A stretch of 64,000 bases of DNA from NCBI GenBank assembly GCA_037974665.1, contig CM075770.1, positions 64,181,850-64,245,849 on the forward strand, in the 5' to 3' direction. Shown piece after piece: positions 1-10,421 of this stretch (positions within the stretch are counted from its first letter, which is position 1; the number at the start of each line of letters is the position of its first letter). The translations under genes and the position numbers were made by a program. Below the pieces are notes generated by a model. The model searched no databases. It was given only the letters and a program-made list of their open reading frames with translations, and was not told where the DNA came from. The stretch is from Ehretia macrophylla (lineage: Eukaryota > Streptophyta > Magnoliopsida > Boraginales > Ehretiaceae).

Positions 1-68
1 TGGGTTGTTGTTAATCCCATTGGGCCTTTTGAATGGGCTATCTCTCTAGGCTGGGACTGTGAACCGTT

Positions 69-100
69 AACACATAAAGGAATTGTGCCCTCAACATGAT
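69..100 (+). promoter_or_regulatory. 5S upstream promoter, AACACATAAAGG class (copy 1)
   Basis: Same spacing as the main class, but the TATA-like box reads CACATAAAGG. It recurs at copies 1-4, 22, 29, 31, 37, 38, 48, 54, 61, 62, 69, 73, 76 and others, so it is inherited within sublineages. The base at -1 is T here instead of C. Confidence 0.6.
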
Positions 101-220
101 GAGTGCGATCATACCCTCACTAATGCACTGGATCCCATCAGAACTCCGAAGTTAAGCATGCTTGGGCAAGAGTAGTACTAGGATGGGTGACCCCGAGGGA
201 AGTCCTCGTGTTGTACCCCC
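101..220 (+). rRNA. 5S: 5S rRNA gene copy 1
   Basis: Full 120 nt. G2A, A16C, G17T, C29T, G58A, G68A, C95G, T96A, C114T. Shares the CCTCAC (15-20) and CCCCGAGGG (91-99) changes with copy 3, its closest relative, although copy 2 lies between. Confidence 0.88.
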
Positions 221-778
221 CTTTCCAATTTTTTTTGCTCCGGTTTAGGTTGCCAAGATACTTTATCCACCACATTTCTGTTATCGAACCCCACTGCACC
301 TTGGGCAAGATAACTTCGCTTCACGCGGAGGCTGGGCGCGCAAACTGAGGGCATTGGGCTTGTGACTAGGTCTTTGTCACTCCGGTGCCCATAACTTTTG
401 ATTTGTAAGGAGTTACGCGGCGCACAGCATACTGTTGCAAATCTCTCTGAGAGCACTACAACAGGGGCAACCAGCTTGCTCGCTGTGCCCATTTTTTGAG
501 CCCAAAATCCAATGTTTTCATCAGTTTTAGGCCACTTTTCTTCTTTTGCTCCGTTTTTTCATCCCGGATCGTACGTCACGAGCTGTTAAAAGGACGACAA
601 CCTTACTCGCGGGACATTAGGGGGCCCTATAATGCATCGATATCATGTCTTGGTAGGATGCTACGTTGTTGAAGTAGATGGCTTATCGTTAAGCCCATTG
701 GGCCTTTTGAATTGGCCATCTCTCTAGGCTGGGACTGTGAATCGTTAACACATAAAGGAATTGTGCCCTAAACTTGAC

Positions 779-898
779 GGGTGCAATCATTCCAGCACTA
801 TTGCACCGGATCCCATCAAAACTCCGAAGTTAAGCACGCTTGGGCGAGAATAGTACTAGGATGGGCAACCCCCATGGAAGTCCTCGTGTTGTCCCCCC
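779..898 (+). rRNA. 5S: 5S rRNA gene copy 2
   Basis: Full length but strongly diverged: G7A, A13T, A23T, G41A, G58A, T59C, G72A, T88C, G89A, T96A, G97T, C114T, A115C. The C-box is damaged. Confidence 0.85.
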
Positions 899-1453
899 AT
901 TTTCAATTTTCATTGCTCCGGGTTGGGTTGCCAAGATACTTTATCCACCACATTTCTATTATTGAATCCCTTGGCACCTTGGGCAAGACAACTTCGCTTC
1001 ACGTGGAGGCTGGGCCCGCAAACGGAGGGCGTAGGGCCTCTGACTAGGTCTCTGTTGCTCCGGTGCCCATAACTTTTGATCCGTAAGGAGTTTCGTGGCG
1101 CACAGCATAACGTTGCAAAGCTCTCCTACAGCTCTACAAAGGGGGTAGCCCGCTTGCTCGCTGTGCCCTTTTTGGAGTCCAAAATCTAACGTTTTCATCA
1201 GTTTCAATCCACTTTTCTTCTTTTGCACTATTTTCTATGCCCGGATCGTACATCGTGAGCTGTTAAAAGGATGACAACCTTACACGCGGGAATTAGAGGC
1301 CCTACAACGCGTCGATATCACGTCTTGCGAGGATGTTGCGTTGTTTAAATGGATAGGCTGTTGTTAATCCCATTGGGCCTTTTGAATGGGCTATCTCTCT
1401 AGGCTGGGACTGTGAACCGTTAACACATAAAGGAATTGTGCCCTCAACATGAC

Positions 1454-1573
1454 GGGTGCGATCATACCCTCACTAATACACTGGATCCCATCAGAACTCC
1501 GAAGTTAAGCATGCTTGGGCAATAGTAGTACTAGGATGGGTGACCCCGAGGGAAGTCCTCGTGTTGCACCCCC
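1454..1573 (+). rRNA. 5S: 5S rRNA gene copy 3
   Basis: A16C, G17T, G25A, C29T, G58A, G68A, G70T, C95G, T96A. Sister of copy 1. Confidence 0.88.
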
Positions 1574-2131
1574 CTTTCCAATTTTTTTTGCTCCGGTTTA
1601 GGTTGCCAAAATACTTTATCCACCACATTTATGTTATCGAACCCCACTGCACCTTGGGCAAGACAACTTCGCTTCACGCGGAGGCTGGGCACACAAACCG
1701 AGGGCGTAAGGCTTGTGACTAGGTCTTTGTCGCTCCGGTGCCCATAACTTTTGATCCGTAAGGAGTTACGCGGCGCACAGCAAACCGTTGAAAAGTTCTC
1801 TGAGAGTTCTACGACGAAGGCAGCCAGCTTGCTCGCTGTGCTTGTTGTTGGAGCCCAAAATCGAACATTTTCATCAGTTTCAGGCCATTTTTCTTCTTTT
1901 GCTCTGTTTTTTCAACCCGTATCGTACGTCGTGAGCTGTTAAAAGGACGACAACCTTACTCGTGGGGCATTAGGGGGCCCAACATTGTGTCTATATCACG
2001 TCATGCTAGGATGCTACGTTGTTGAAGCAGATGGGTTATCGTTAAGCCCATTGGGCCTTTTGAATTGGCCATCTCTCTAGGTTGGGAATGTGAATCGTTA
2101 ACACATAAAGGAATTTTGCCCTAAACATGAC

Positions 2132-2251
2132 GAGTGCCATCATACCAGCACTAATGCACCGGATCCCATCAGAACTCCGAAGTTAAGCGCGCTTGGGCGA
2201 GAGTAATACTAGGGTGGGTGACCCCCAGGGAAGTCCTCGTGTTGCACCCCC
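2132..2251 (+). rRNA. 5S: 5S rRNA gene copy 4
   Basis: G2A, G7C, T59C, G75A, A83G, T96A. Confidence 0.9.
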
Positions 2252-2807
2252 CTTTTCAATTTTTTTTGCTCTGGTTTTGGTTGCCAAGATACTTTATCCA
2301 CCACATTTCTATTATTGAATCCCACGGCACCTTGGGCAAGACAACTTCGCTTCACGTGGAGGCTGGGCGCGCAAACCGAGGGCGTAGGGCTTGTGAACCG
2401 ATCTCCGTCACTCGGGTGCCCATAACTTTTGATCCGTAAGGAGTTACACGGCACACAGCATACCATTGTAAAGCTCTTCGATAGCTCTACGAAGGGGGCA
2501 GCCAGCTTGCTCGCTGTGCCCTTTTTGAGGCCCAAAATCGAACGTCTTCATCAGTTTCAGGCCACTTTTCTTCTTTTGCTCTATTTTTTCGTATCGGATC
2601 GTACATTTTGAGCTATTAAATGGATGACAACTTTACTCGCGGGACATTAGAGAGCCCTACAACACTTCGATATCTCATCTTGCTAGGATGCTGCGTTGTT
2701 AAAGTGGGTGGATTGTCGTTAAGCCCATTGGGCCTTTTGAATGGGCCATCTCTTTAGGCTGGGACTGTGAACCGTTAACAAGTAAAGGAATTGTGCCACA
2801 ACATGAC

Positions 2808-2927
2808 GGGTACGATCATACCAGCACTAATGCACCGGATCTCATTAGGACTCCGAAGTTAAGCGTGCTTGGGCGAGAGTAGTACTAGGATGGGTGACCC
2901 CCTGGGAAATCCTCGTGTTGCACCCCT
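2808..2927 (+). rRNA. 5S: 5S rRNA gene copy 5
   Basis: G5A, C35T, C39T, A42G, G102A. Internal control region (50-97) matches consensus. Ends CCCCT. Confidence 0.92.
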
Positions 2928-3484
2928 CTTTTCAATTTTCTTTGCTCCAGTTTGGGTTGCCAAGATACTTTATCTACCACATTTATATTATCAAATCCCA
3001 TGGCATCTTGGGCAAGACAACTTCGACTCACGTGGAGGTTGGGCTGGCAAACCGAGGGCGTAGGGCTTTTGACCAGGTCTCCGTCGCTCCGGTGCCCATA
3101 ACTTTTGATCTGTAAAGAGTTACGCGATGCACAGCATACCGTTACAAAGCTCACCGACAGCTCTACGAAGGGGGCAGCCAACTTGCTTGTTGTGCCCTTT
3201 TTGGAGCCCAAAATCGAACGTTTTATTCAGTTTCAGTCCATTTTTGTTCTTTTGCTCTGCTTTTTCCGTCCCGGATCGTACATCGTGAGCTGTTAAAAGG
3301 ATGGCAACCTTACTCGTGGGACATTAGAGAGCCCTACAAAGCTTCGATATCTCGTCTTGCGAGTATGCTGCGTTGTTGAAGCGGATGGGTTGTCGTTAAG
3401 CCCATTGTGCCTTTTGAGTGGGTCATCTCTCTAGGCTAGAACTGTGAACTGTTAACAAATAAAGGAATTGTGCCTCAACATGAC

Positions 3485-3604
3485 AGGTGCGATCATACCA
3501 GCACTAATGCACCGGATCCCATCAGAACTCCGAAGTTAAGCATGCTTGGGCGAGAGTAGTACTAGGATGGGTGAGCCCCTGGGAAATCCTCGTGTTCCAC
3601 CCCC
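3485..3604 (+). rRNA. 5S: 5S rRNA gene copy 6
   Basis: G1A, G58A, C91G, G102A, G113C. Five changes. Confidence 0.92.
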
Positions 3605-4161
3605 CTTTTCAATTTTCTTTGCTACAATTTGGATTGCCAAGATACTTTATCCACCACATTTCTATTATCGAATCCCACAGCACCTTGGGCAAGACAACTT
3701 CGACTCACATGGAGGCTGGGCCCGCAAACCGAGGACGTAGGGCTTGTGACCCGGTCTCCGTCGCTTTGGTGCCCATAACTTTTGATCCCTAAAGAGTTAT
3801 GCGGCGCACAGCAAACCGTTGCAAAGCTCTCCGATAGCTCTGCAAATGGGGCAGCCAGCTTGCACGCTGTGCCCCTTTTGGAGCCCAAAATCGAACATTT
3901 TAATTAGTTTCAGGCCACTTTTCTTCTTTTGCTATGTTTTCCCGTCCCAGATCGTACGTCGTGAGCTGTTAAAAGGACGACAACCTTACTCGCGGGACAT
4001 TAGATAGCCCTACAACACGTCGATATCACGTCTTGAGAAGATGCTGCGTTGTTGAAGCAGATGGGTTGTCGTTAAGCCCATTGGGCCTTTTGAATGGGCT
4101 ATCACTCTAGGCTGCGACTGTCAGCCGTTAACAAATAAAGGAGTTGTGCCCTCAACAAGAC

Positions 4162-4281
4162 GGGTGCGATCATACCAGCACTAATGCACCGCATCCCATC
4201 AGAACTCCGATGTTAAGCATGCTTGGGCGAGAGTAGTACTAGGACGGGTGACCCCAAGGTAAGTCCTCGTGTTGTACCCCC
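4162..4281 (+). rRNA. 5S: 5S rRNA gene copy 7
   Basis: G31C, A50T, G58A, T84C, C95A, T96A, G99T, C114T. The following spacer is shortened. Confidence 0.88.
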
Positions 4282-4780
4282 TTTTCGATTTTTTTTGCCC
4301 TGGTTAGGTTTGCCAAGATACTTTATCCACCAAATTTCTTTTACCGAATCCCACAGAACATTGGGCAAGACAACTTCACTTCACGTAGAGGTTGGGCCCG
4401 CAAACCGAGGGCGTATTACGCAGCGTAAAGCATACCGTTGCAAAGCTCTCTGAGAGCTCTACGACGGGTGCAGCTGCTTGCTGGCTGTGCCCCTTTTTGG
4501 AGACCAAAATCGAACGTTTTCTTCAGTTTCAAGTCACTTTTCTTCTTTTACTCTATTTTTTCATCCTGGATCGTATGTCATGAGCTGTTAAAAGGACGAC
4601 AATCATACTCGCGAGACATTAGAGAGCCCTACAATGCGTCGATATCACGTCTTGCGAGGATGCTGCGTTGTTAAAGTGGATGGGTTGTCGTTAACCCCAA
4701 TGGGACTTTTGAATGGGCCATCTCTCTAGGCTGGGACTGTGAACCGTTAACAAATAAAGGAATTATGACCTCAACATGAC
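4282..4780 (+). other. Shortened spacer (about 58 bp missing)
   Basis: At about 4413 the spacer passes from GAGGGCG directly to TATTACGCAGCG, losing the segment holding CCATAACTT; this unit is 619 bp. Confidence 0.8.
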
Positions 4781-4900
4781 GGGTGCGATCATACCAGTAC
4801 TAATACACCGGATCCCATCAGAACTTCGGAGTTAAGGGTGCTTGGGCGAGAGTAGTACTCGGATGGGTGACCTCGTGGGAAGTCCTCGTTTTGCACCCCC
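4781..4900 (+). rRNA. 5S: 5S rRNA gene copy 8
   Basis: C18T, G25A, C46T, A49G, C57G, A80C, C93T, C95G, G110T. The only copy I saw with T at 93, the base common in other plants. Confidence 0.88.
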
Positions 4901-5457
4901 CTTTTCAATTTTTTTTGCTCCAGTTTGGGTTGCCAAGATAGTTTATCCACCACATTTCTATTATCGAATCCCACCGCACCTTGGGCAAGACAATTTCTCT
5001 TCACGTGGAGGCTGGGCCCTCAAACCGAGGGCGTAGGGCTTGGGACCAGGTCTCCGTCGCTCCGGTGCCCATAACTTTTGATCCGAAAGGAGTTACGCGA
5101 TGCACAGCATACCGTTGCAAAGCTCTTCGATAGCTGTACGAAGGGTGCAGCTAGCTTGCTCGCTGGGCCCTTTTTGGAAACCAAAATTGAATATTTTCAT
5201 CAGTTTCGAGCAACTTTTCTTCTTTTACTCAATTTTTTCGTCCTGAATCGTGCGTCGTGAGCTGTTGAAAGGACGACAACCTTACTCACGGGACATTAGA
5301 GGGACCTATAACGCGTCGATATCACGTCTTGCGAGGATGCTGCGTTGTTGAAGCGGGTGGGTTGTCATTAAGCCCATTGGGCCTTTTGAATGGTCCATCT
5401 CTCTTTGCTGGGATTGTGAACCGTTAACAGATAAAGGAATTGTGCCCTCAACATGAT

Positions 5458-5577
5458 GGGTGCGATCATACCAGCCCTAATGCAACGGATCCAATCAGAC
5501 CTTCGAAGATAAGCGTGCTTGGGCGAGAGTAGTACTAGGATGGGTGACCCCCTGGGAAGTCCTCGTGTTGCACCCCC
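5458..5577 (+). rRNA. 5S: 5S rRNA gene copy 9
   Basis: A19C, C28A, C36A, A43C, C46T, T52A; positions 53-120 match consensus, so all damage is in the 5' half. T at -1. Confidence 0.9.
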
Positions 5578-6134
5578 TTTTTAATTTTTTTTGCCCTGGT
5601 TTGGGTTGCCAAAATACTTTATCCACCAAATTTCTTTTACCGAATCCCACGAAGCATTGGGCAAGACAACTTCACTTCAAGTAGAGGCTGGGCCAGCAAA
5701 CCGAGGGCGTAGGGCTTGTGACCAAGTCTCCGTCGCTTCGGTACCCATAACTTTTGATCCGTAAAGACTTACACGGCGCACAGCATACCGTTGCAAATCT
5801 CTCTAAGAGCTCTACGACGGGGGCAGTTAGCTTGCTTGCTATGCCCCTTTTTAGGGCCCAAAATCGAATGTTTTCATTAGTTTCAGGCCACTTTTCTTCT
5901 TTTTCTCTATTTTTTCATCCCGGATCGTACATCGTGAGTTGTTAGAAGGACGACAACCTTACTTGCGGGACATTAGAGAGCCCTACAACGTGTCGATATC
6001 ACGTCTTTCGAGGATGCTGTGTTGTTGAAGTAGATGGGTTGTCGATTAGCCCATTGGGCCTTTTGAATGGGCCATCTCTCTAGGTTGGGACTATGAACCG
6101 TTAACAAATAAAATAATTGTGCCCTCAACATGAC

Positions 6135-6254
6135 AGGTGCGATCATACCAACAATAATACACCAGATCCCATCAGAACTTCGAAGTTAAGCGTGCTTGGG
6201 CGAGTATAGTACTAGGATGGGTGACCCCGTGGGAAGTCCTCGTGTTGCACCCCC
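6135..6254 (+). rRNA. 5S: 5S rRNA gene copy 10
   Basis: G1A, G17A, C20A, G25A, G30A, C46T, A71T, G72A, C95G. Confidence 0.88.
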
Positions 6255-6810
6255 CTCTTCTATTTTCTTTTCTCTAGTTTGGTTTGCCAAGATACTTTAT
6301 CCACCATATTTCTATTATCAAATCTCACAGGACCTTGGGCAAGACAACTTCGCTTAACGTGGAGGCTGGGCCCGCAATCTGAGGCGTAGGGCTTGTGACC
6401 AGGTTTCTGTCACTCCGATGCCCATAACTTTTGATCCGTAAGGAGTTACGTGACGCACAGCATACCGTTGCAAAGCTCTCACAGAGCTCTATGAATGGGG
6501 CAGCCAGCTTGCTCGCTGTGCTCTTTTTGGAGCCCAAAATCGAACGTTTTCATCAATTTCAGGCCACTTTTCTTCTTTTGCTCTATTTTTTCGTCTCGAA
6601 TCGTACGTCGTTAGCTGTTAAAAGGACAAAAACCTAACTCGCGGGACATTAGAGGGCCCTACAACGCGTCAATATCACATCTTGCGAGGATGCTGCATTG
6701 TAGAAGTGGATGGGTTGTCGTTAAGCCCATTGGGCCTTTTTAATGGGCCATCTCTCTAGGCCGGGACTGTAAACCGTCAATACATAAAGTATTTGTGCCC
6801 TCAACATGAC

Positions 6811-6930
6811 GAGTTCGATCATACCAGCACTAATGCACCGGATCCCATCAGAACTCTGAAGTTAAGCATGCTTGGGCGAGAGTAGTACTAGGATGGGTGA
6901 CCCCCTGGGAAGTCCCCGTGTTGCGCCCCC
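6811..6930 (+). rRNA. 5S: 5S rRNA gene copy 11
   Basis: G2A, G5T, C47T, G58A, T106C, A115G. Confidence 0.9.
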
Positions 6931-7486
6931 TTTTCAATTTTTTTTGCCCTGGTTAGGGTTTCCAAGATACTTTCTCCACCAAATTTTTATTACCGAATCC
7001 CACGGAACATTGGGCAAGACAACTTCGCTTCACGTAGAGGATGGGCCCGCAAATCGAGGACGTTGGGCTTGTGACCAGGTCTCTGTCGCTCCGGTTCCTA
7101 TAACTCTTGATCCGCAAGGAGTTTCGCAACGCACAGCATACCATTGCAAATCTCTCTGAGAGCTCTACGACGAGGCAGCCAGCTTGCTCCTGTGCCCCTT
7201 TTTGGAGCCCAAAATCAAACATTTTCATCAATTTCAGGCCACTTTTCTACTTTTGCTCTATTTTTTCATCCCGGATTGTACGTCGTGAGCTGTAAAAAGG
7301 ATGAAAACCTTAGTCGCAGGACATTAGAGGGTTCTACAATGCATCGATATCACGTCTTGCTAGGATGCTGCGTTGTTGAAGCGGATGGGTTGTCATTAAG
7401 CCCATTGGGCCTTTTGAATGGGACATCTCTCTAGGCTGGGGCTGTGAACCGTTAACAAAATAAAGGAATTGTGCCCTCAACATGAC

Positions 7487-7606
7487 GGGTGCGATCGTAC
7501 CAGCACTAATGCACCGGATCCTATCAGAACTCCGAAGTTAAGCGTGCTTGGGAGCGAGTAGTACTAGGAAAGGTGACCCCCTAAGAAGTCTTCGTGTTGC
7601 ACCCCC
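7487..7606 (+). rRNA. 5S: 5S rRNA gene copy 12
   Basis: A11G, C36T, C67A, A69C, T84A, G85A, G97A, G98A, C105T. The intermediate element reads GGAGCGAG and the C-box is hit four times. Confidence 0.86.
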
Positions 7607-8159
7607 TTTTCAAATTTTTTTTCCCTGGTTAGGGTTGCCAAGATACTTTATCCACCAAATTTCTATTACCAAATCCCACAGAACATTGGGTAGGACAACT
7701 TCGGCTAACATAGAGGCTGGGCCCGCTAACCGAGGGCGTAAGGCTTGTCACCAGGTCTCCGTCGCTCCGGTGCCCATAACTTTTGATCCGTAAGGAGTTA
7801 CGCGGCGCACAGCATACCGTTGCAAAGCTATCTGAGAGCTCTACGACGGGGGCAGCTAGCTTGCACGATATGCCCATTTTTGGAGCCCAAAATCGAACGT
7901 TTTCATCAGTTTCATGCCGCGTTTCTTATTTACACTATTTTTTCGTCCCGGATCGTACGTCATGAGCTGTCAAAAGGACGAAAACCTTACTCGCGGGACA
8001 TTAGAGGGCCGCACAATGCGTCGATATCACGTCTTGCGAGGCTGCATTGTTGAAGCGGATGGGTTATCGTTAAGCCCATTGGGCCTTTTGAATGAGCCAT
8101 CTCGCTAGGCTGGGACTGTGAACCGTTAACAAATAATGGAATTGTTCCCTCAACATGAT

Positions 8160-8279
8160 GGGTGGGATTATACCAGCACTAATGCACCGGATTCCATCAG
8201 AACACCGAAGTTAAGCATGCTTGGCCGAGAGTAGTACTAGGATGGGTAACCCCCTGGGAAGTCCTCGTGTTGCACCCCC
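8160..8279 (+). rRNA. 5S: 5S rRNA gene copy 13
   Basis: C6G, C10T, C34T, T45A, G58A, G66C, G89A; T at -1. Confidence 0.88.
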
Positions 8280-8835
8280 CTTTCAATTTTTTTTGCTCCA
8301 GCTTGGGTTGCCAAAATACTTTATCCCCCACAATTCTATTATCGAATCCCACGGCACGTTGGGCAAGACAACTTCACTTCACGTGGAGACTGGGCCCGCA
8401 AACCGGGGGCGTAGGGCCTCTGACCTGGTCTCCGTCGCTCCGGTGCTCATAACTTTTGATCCGTAAGGAGTTACGCGACGCACAGCATACCGTTGCAAAG
8501 CTCTCTGACAGCTCTACGAAGGGGGTAGCCAGTTGGCTCACTATGCCCTTTTTGGAGGTGAGAATCGAACGTTTTCATCAGTTTCAGGACACTTTTCTTC
8601 TTTTGCTATGTTTTTCCATCACGGATCGTACGTCGTGAGCTGTTAAAAGGATGAGAACCTTACTCGTGGGGCATTAGAGGACCCTACAACGGCTCGATAT
8701 CACGTCTTGCGTGGATGCTACGTTGTTAAAGTTGATGGGTTGTCGTTAAGCCCATTGGGCCTTTTGATTGGGCCATCTCTCTAGGTTGGGACTGTGAACT
8801 GTTAACAAATAAAGGAATTGTGCCTTCAACATGAC

Positions 8836-8955
8836 AGGTGCGATCATACCAGCACTAATGCATTGGCTCCCATTGGAACTTTGAAGTTAAGCGTGTTTGG
8901 GCGAGAGTAATACTAGGATGGGTGACCCCTTGGGAAGTCCTCGTGTTGCACCGCC
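8836..8955 (+). rRNA. 5S: 5S rRNA gene copy 14
   Basis: G1A, C28T, C29T, A32C, C39T, A40G, C46T, C47T, C61T, G75A, C95T, C118G. One of the more decayed copies of the left segment. Confidence 0.85.
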
Positions 8956-9512
8956 CTTTTCAATTTTGCTTACTCCAGTTTGGGTTGCCAAGATGCTTTA
9001 TCCACCAACTTTCTTTTGCAGAATCCCACGGCACCTTGGGCAAGACAACTTCACTTCAGGTGGAGGCTGGGAACGCAAACCGAGGGCTTAGGGCTAGTGA
9101 CCTGGTCTCTGTTGCTCCGGTGCCCATAAATTTTGATCTGTAAGGAGTTACGCGATGCATAGCATACCGTTGGAAAGCTCTCCGACGGCTCTACGAAGGA
9201 GGCAGCCAGCTAGCTCACTGTGCCCTTTTTGGAGTAGAAAATCGAACGTTTTCATCAGTTTCAGACCACTTTACTTCTTTTGCTTTGTTTTTTCATCCTG
9301 GATCGTACGTCGTGAGTTGTTCAAAGGATGAGAACCTTACTCGCAGGGCATTAGAGGACCCTACAACGCGCCGATATCACGTCTTGCGAGGATGGTATGT
9401 TGTTGAAGCGGATGGGTTGTCGTTAAGCCCATTGGGCCTTTTGAATGGGCCATCTCTCTAGGTTGGGACTGCAAACCGTTAACAAATAAAGGAATTGTGC
9501 CCTCAATATTAC

Positions 9513-9632
9513 GGGTGCGATCATACCAGCACTAATGCACCGGATGCCAATAAAACTCCGAAGTTAAGCATGCTTGGGCGAGAGTAGTACTAGGATGGGT
9601 GACCCCCTAGGAAGTCCTCGTGTTGCACCCCC
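9513..9632 (+). rRNA. 5S: 5S rRNA gene copy 15
   Basis: C34G, T38A, C39T, G41A, G58A, G97A. Confidence 0.9.
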
Positions 9633-10186
9633 CTTTTCAATTTTTTTTGCTCCGGTATGGGTTGCCAAGATACTTTATCCACCACATTTCTATTATCGAA
9701 TCCCATGGCACCTTGGGCATGACAACCTCGCTTCACGTGGAGGCTGGGCCCGCAAATCGAGGGCGTAGGGCTCGTGACCAGGTCTTCGTCGCTCCGGTGC
9801 CTATAACTTTTGATCCGTAAGGAGTTACGCGGCGCACATCATACCGTTGAATAGCTCTCCGATAGCTCTACGAATGGGGTAGCAAGCTTACTCGCTGTGC
9901 CCATTTTTGGAGACCAAAATCGAATATTTTCATCAATTTCAAGCTGTATTTCTTATTTACTCTATTTTTTCATCCCAGATCGTACGTCATGAGCTGTCAA
10001 AAGGATGACAACCTTACTCGCGGGACATTACAGGGCCATACAATGCGTCGATATCACGTCTTGCGACGCTGCATTGTTGAAGTGGATGGGTTGTCGTTAA
10101 GCCCATTGGGCCTTTTGAATGGGCCATCTCTCTAGGCTAGGACTGTGAACCGTTAACAAATAAAGGAATTGCGCCCTCAACATGAC

Positions 10187-10306
10187 GGTTATGATTATAC
10201 CAGCACTAATGCACTGGATCCCACCAGAACTCCGAAGTTAAGCATGCTTGGGTGAGAGTAGTACTAGGATGGGTGACCCACTGGGAAGTCCTCGCGTTGC
10301 ACCCCT
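10187..10306 (+). rRNA. 5S: 5S rRNA gene copy 16
   Basis: G3T, G5A, C6T, C10T, C29T, T38C, G58A, C67T, C94A, T109C. The solo LTR lies in the spacer after this gene, 115 bp past its end. I found no close sister copy elsewhere. Confidence 0.86.
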
Positions 10307-10416
10307 CATTTTCAATTTTCTTTGCTCGGGTATGGGTTGCCAAGATACTTTATCCACCACATTTCTATTACCGAATCCCACGGCACATTGGGCAAGACAA
10401 CATTGCTTCACGTAGA

Positions 10417-10421
10417 GGCTG
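10417..10421. repeat. Target-site duplication, left copy
   Basis: GGCTG directly before the LTR, inside the spacer motif normally read as GAGGCTGGGCCC. It pairs with GGTTG after the LTR (4 of 5 identical), the 5-bp size expected of an LTR-retroelement integrase. Confidence 0.75.

Larger units (their letters stand above)
1..10421 (+). repeat. 5S rDNA tandem array, left segment (copies 1-16)
   Basis: About 677-bp units, each a 120-nt 5S gene followed by about 557 bp of spacer. Typical spacer order after the gene: C-run then T-run terminator; an AT-rich stretch around 'ACTTTATCCACCA'; 'CTTGGGCAAGAC' near +201; a conserved block from CCATAACTT to GTTGCAAAGCTC near +287 to +345; a pyrimidine-rich stretch near +400; GTTAAGCCCATTGGGC about 91 bp before the next gene; a TATA-like AAATAAAG near -28. 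Bases 1-100 are the end of a spacer whose gene lies outside the window. Small open frames recur on both strands of every spacer but their ends shift from unit to unit, so I do not call them genes. Confidence 0.97.
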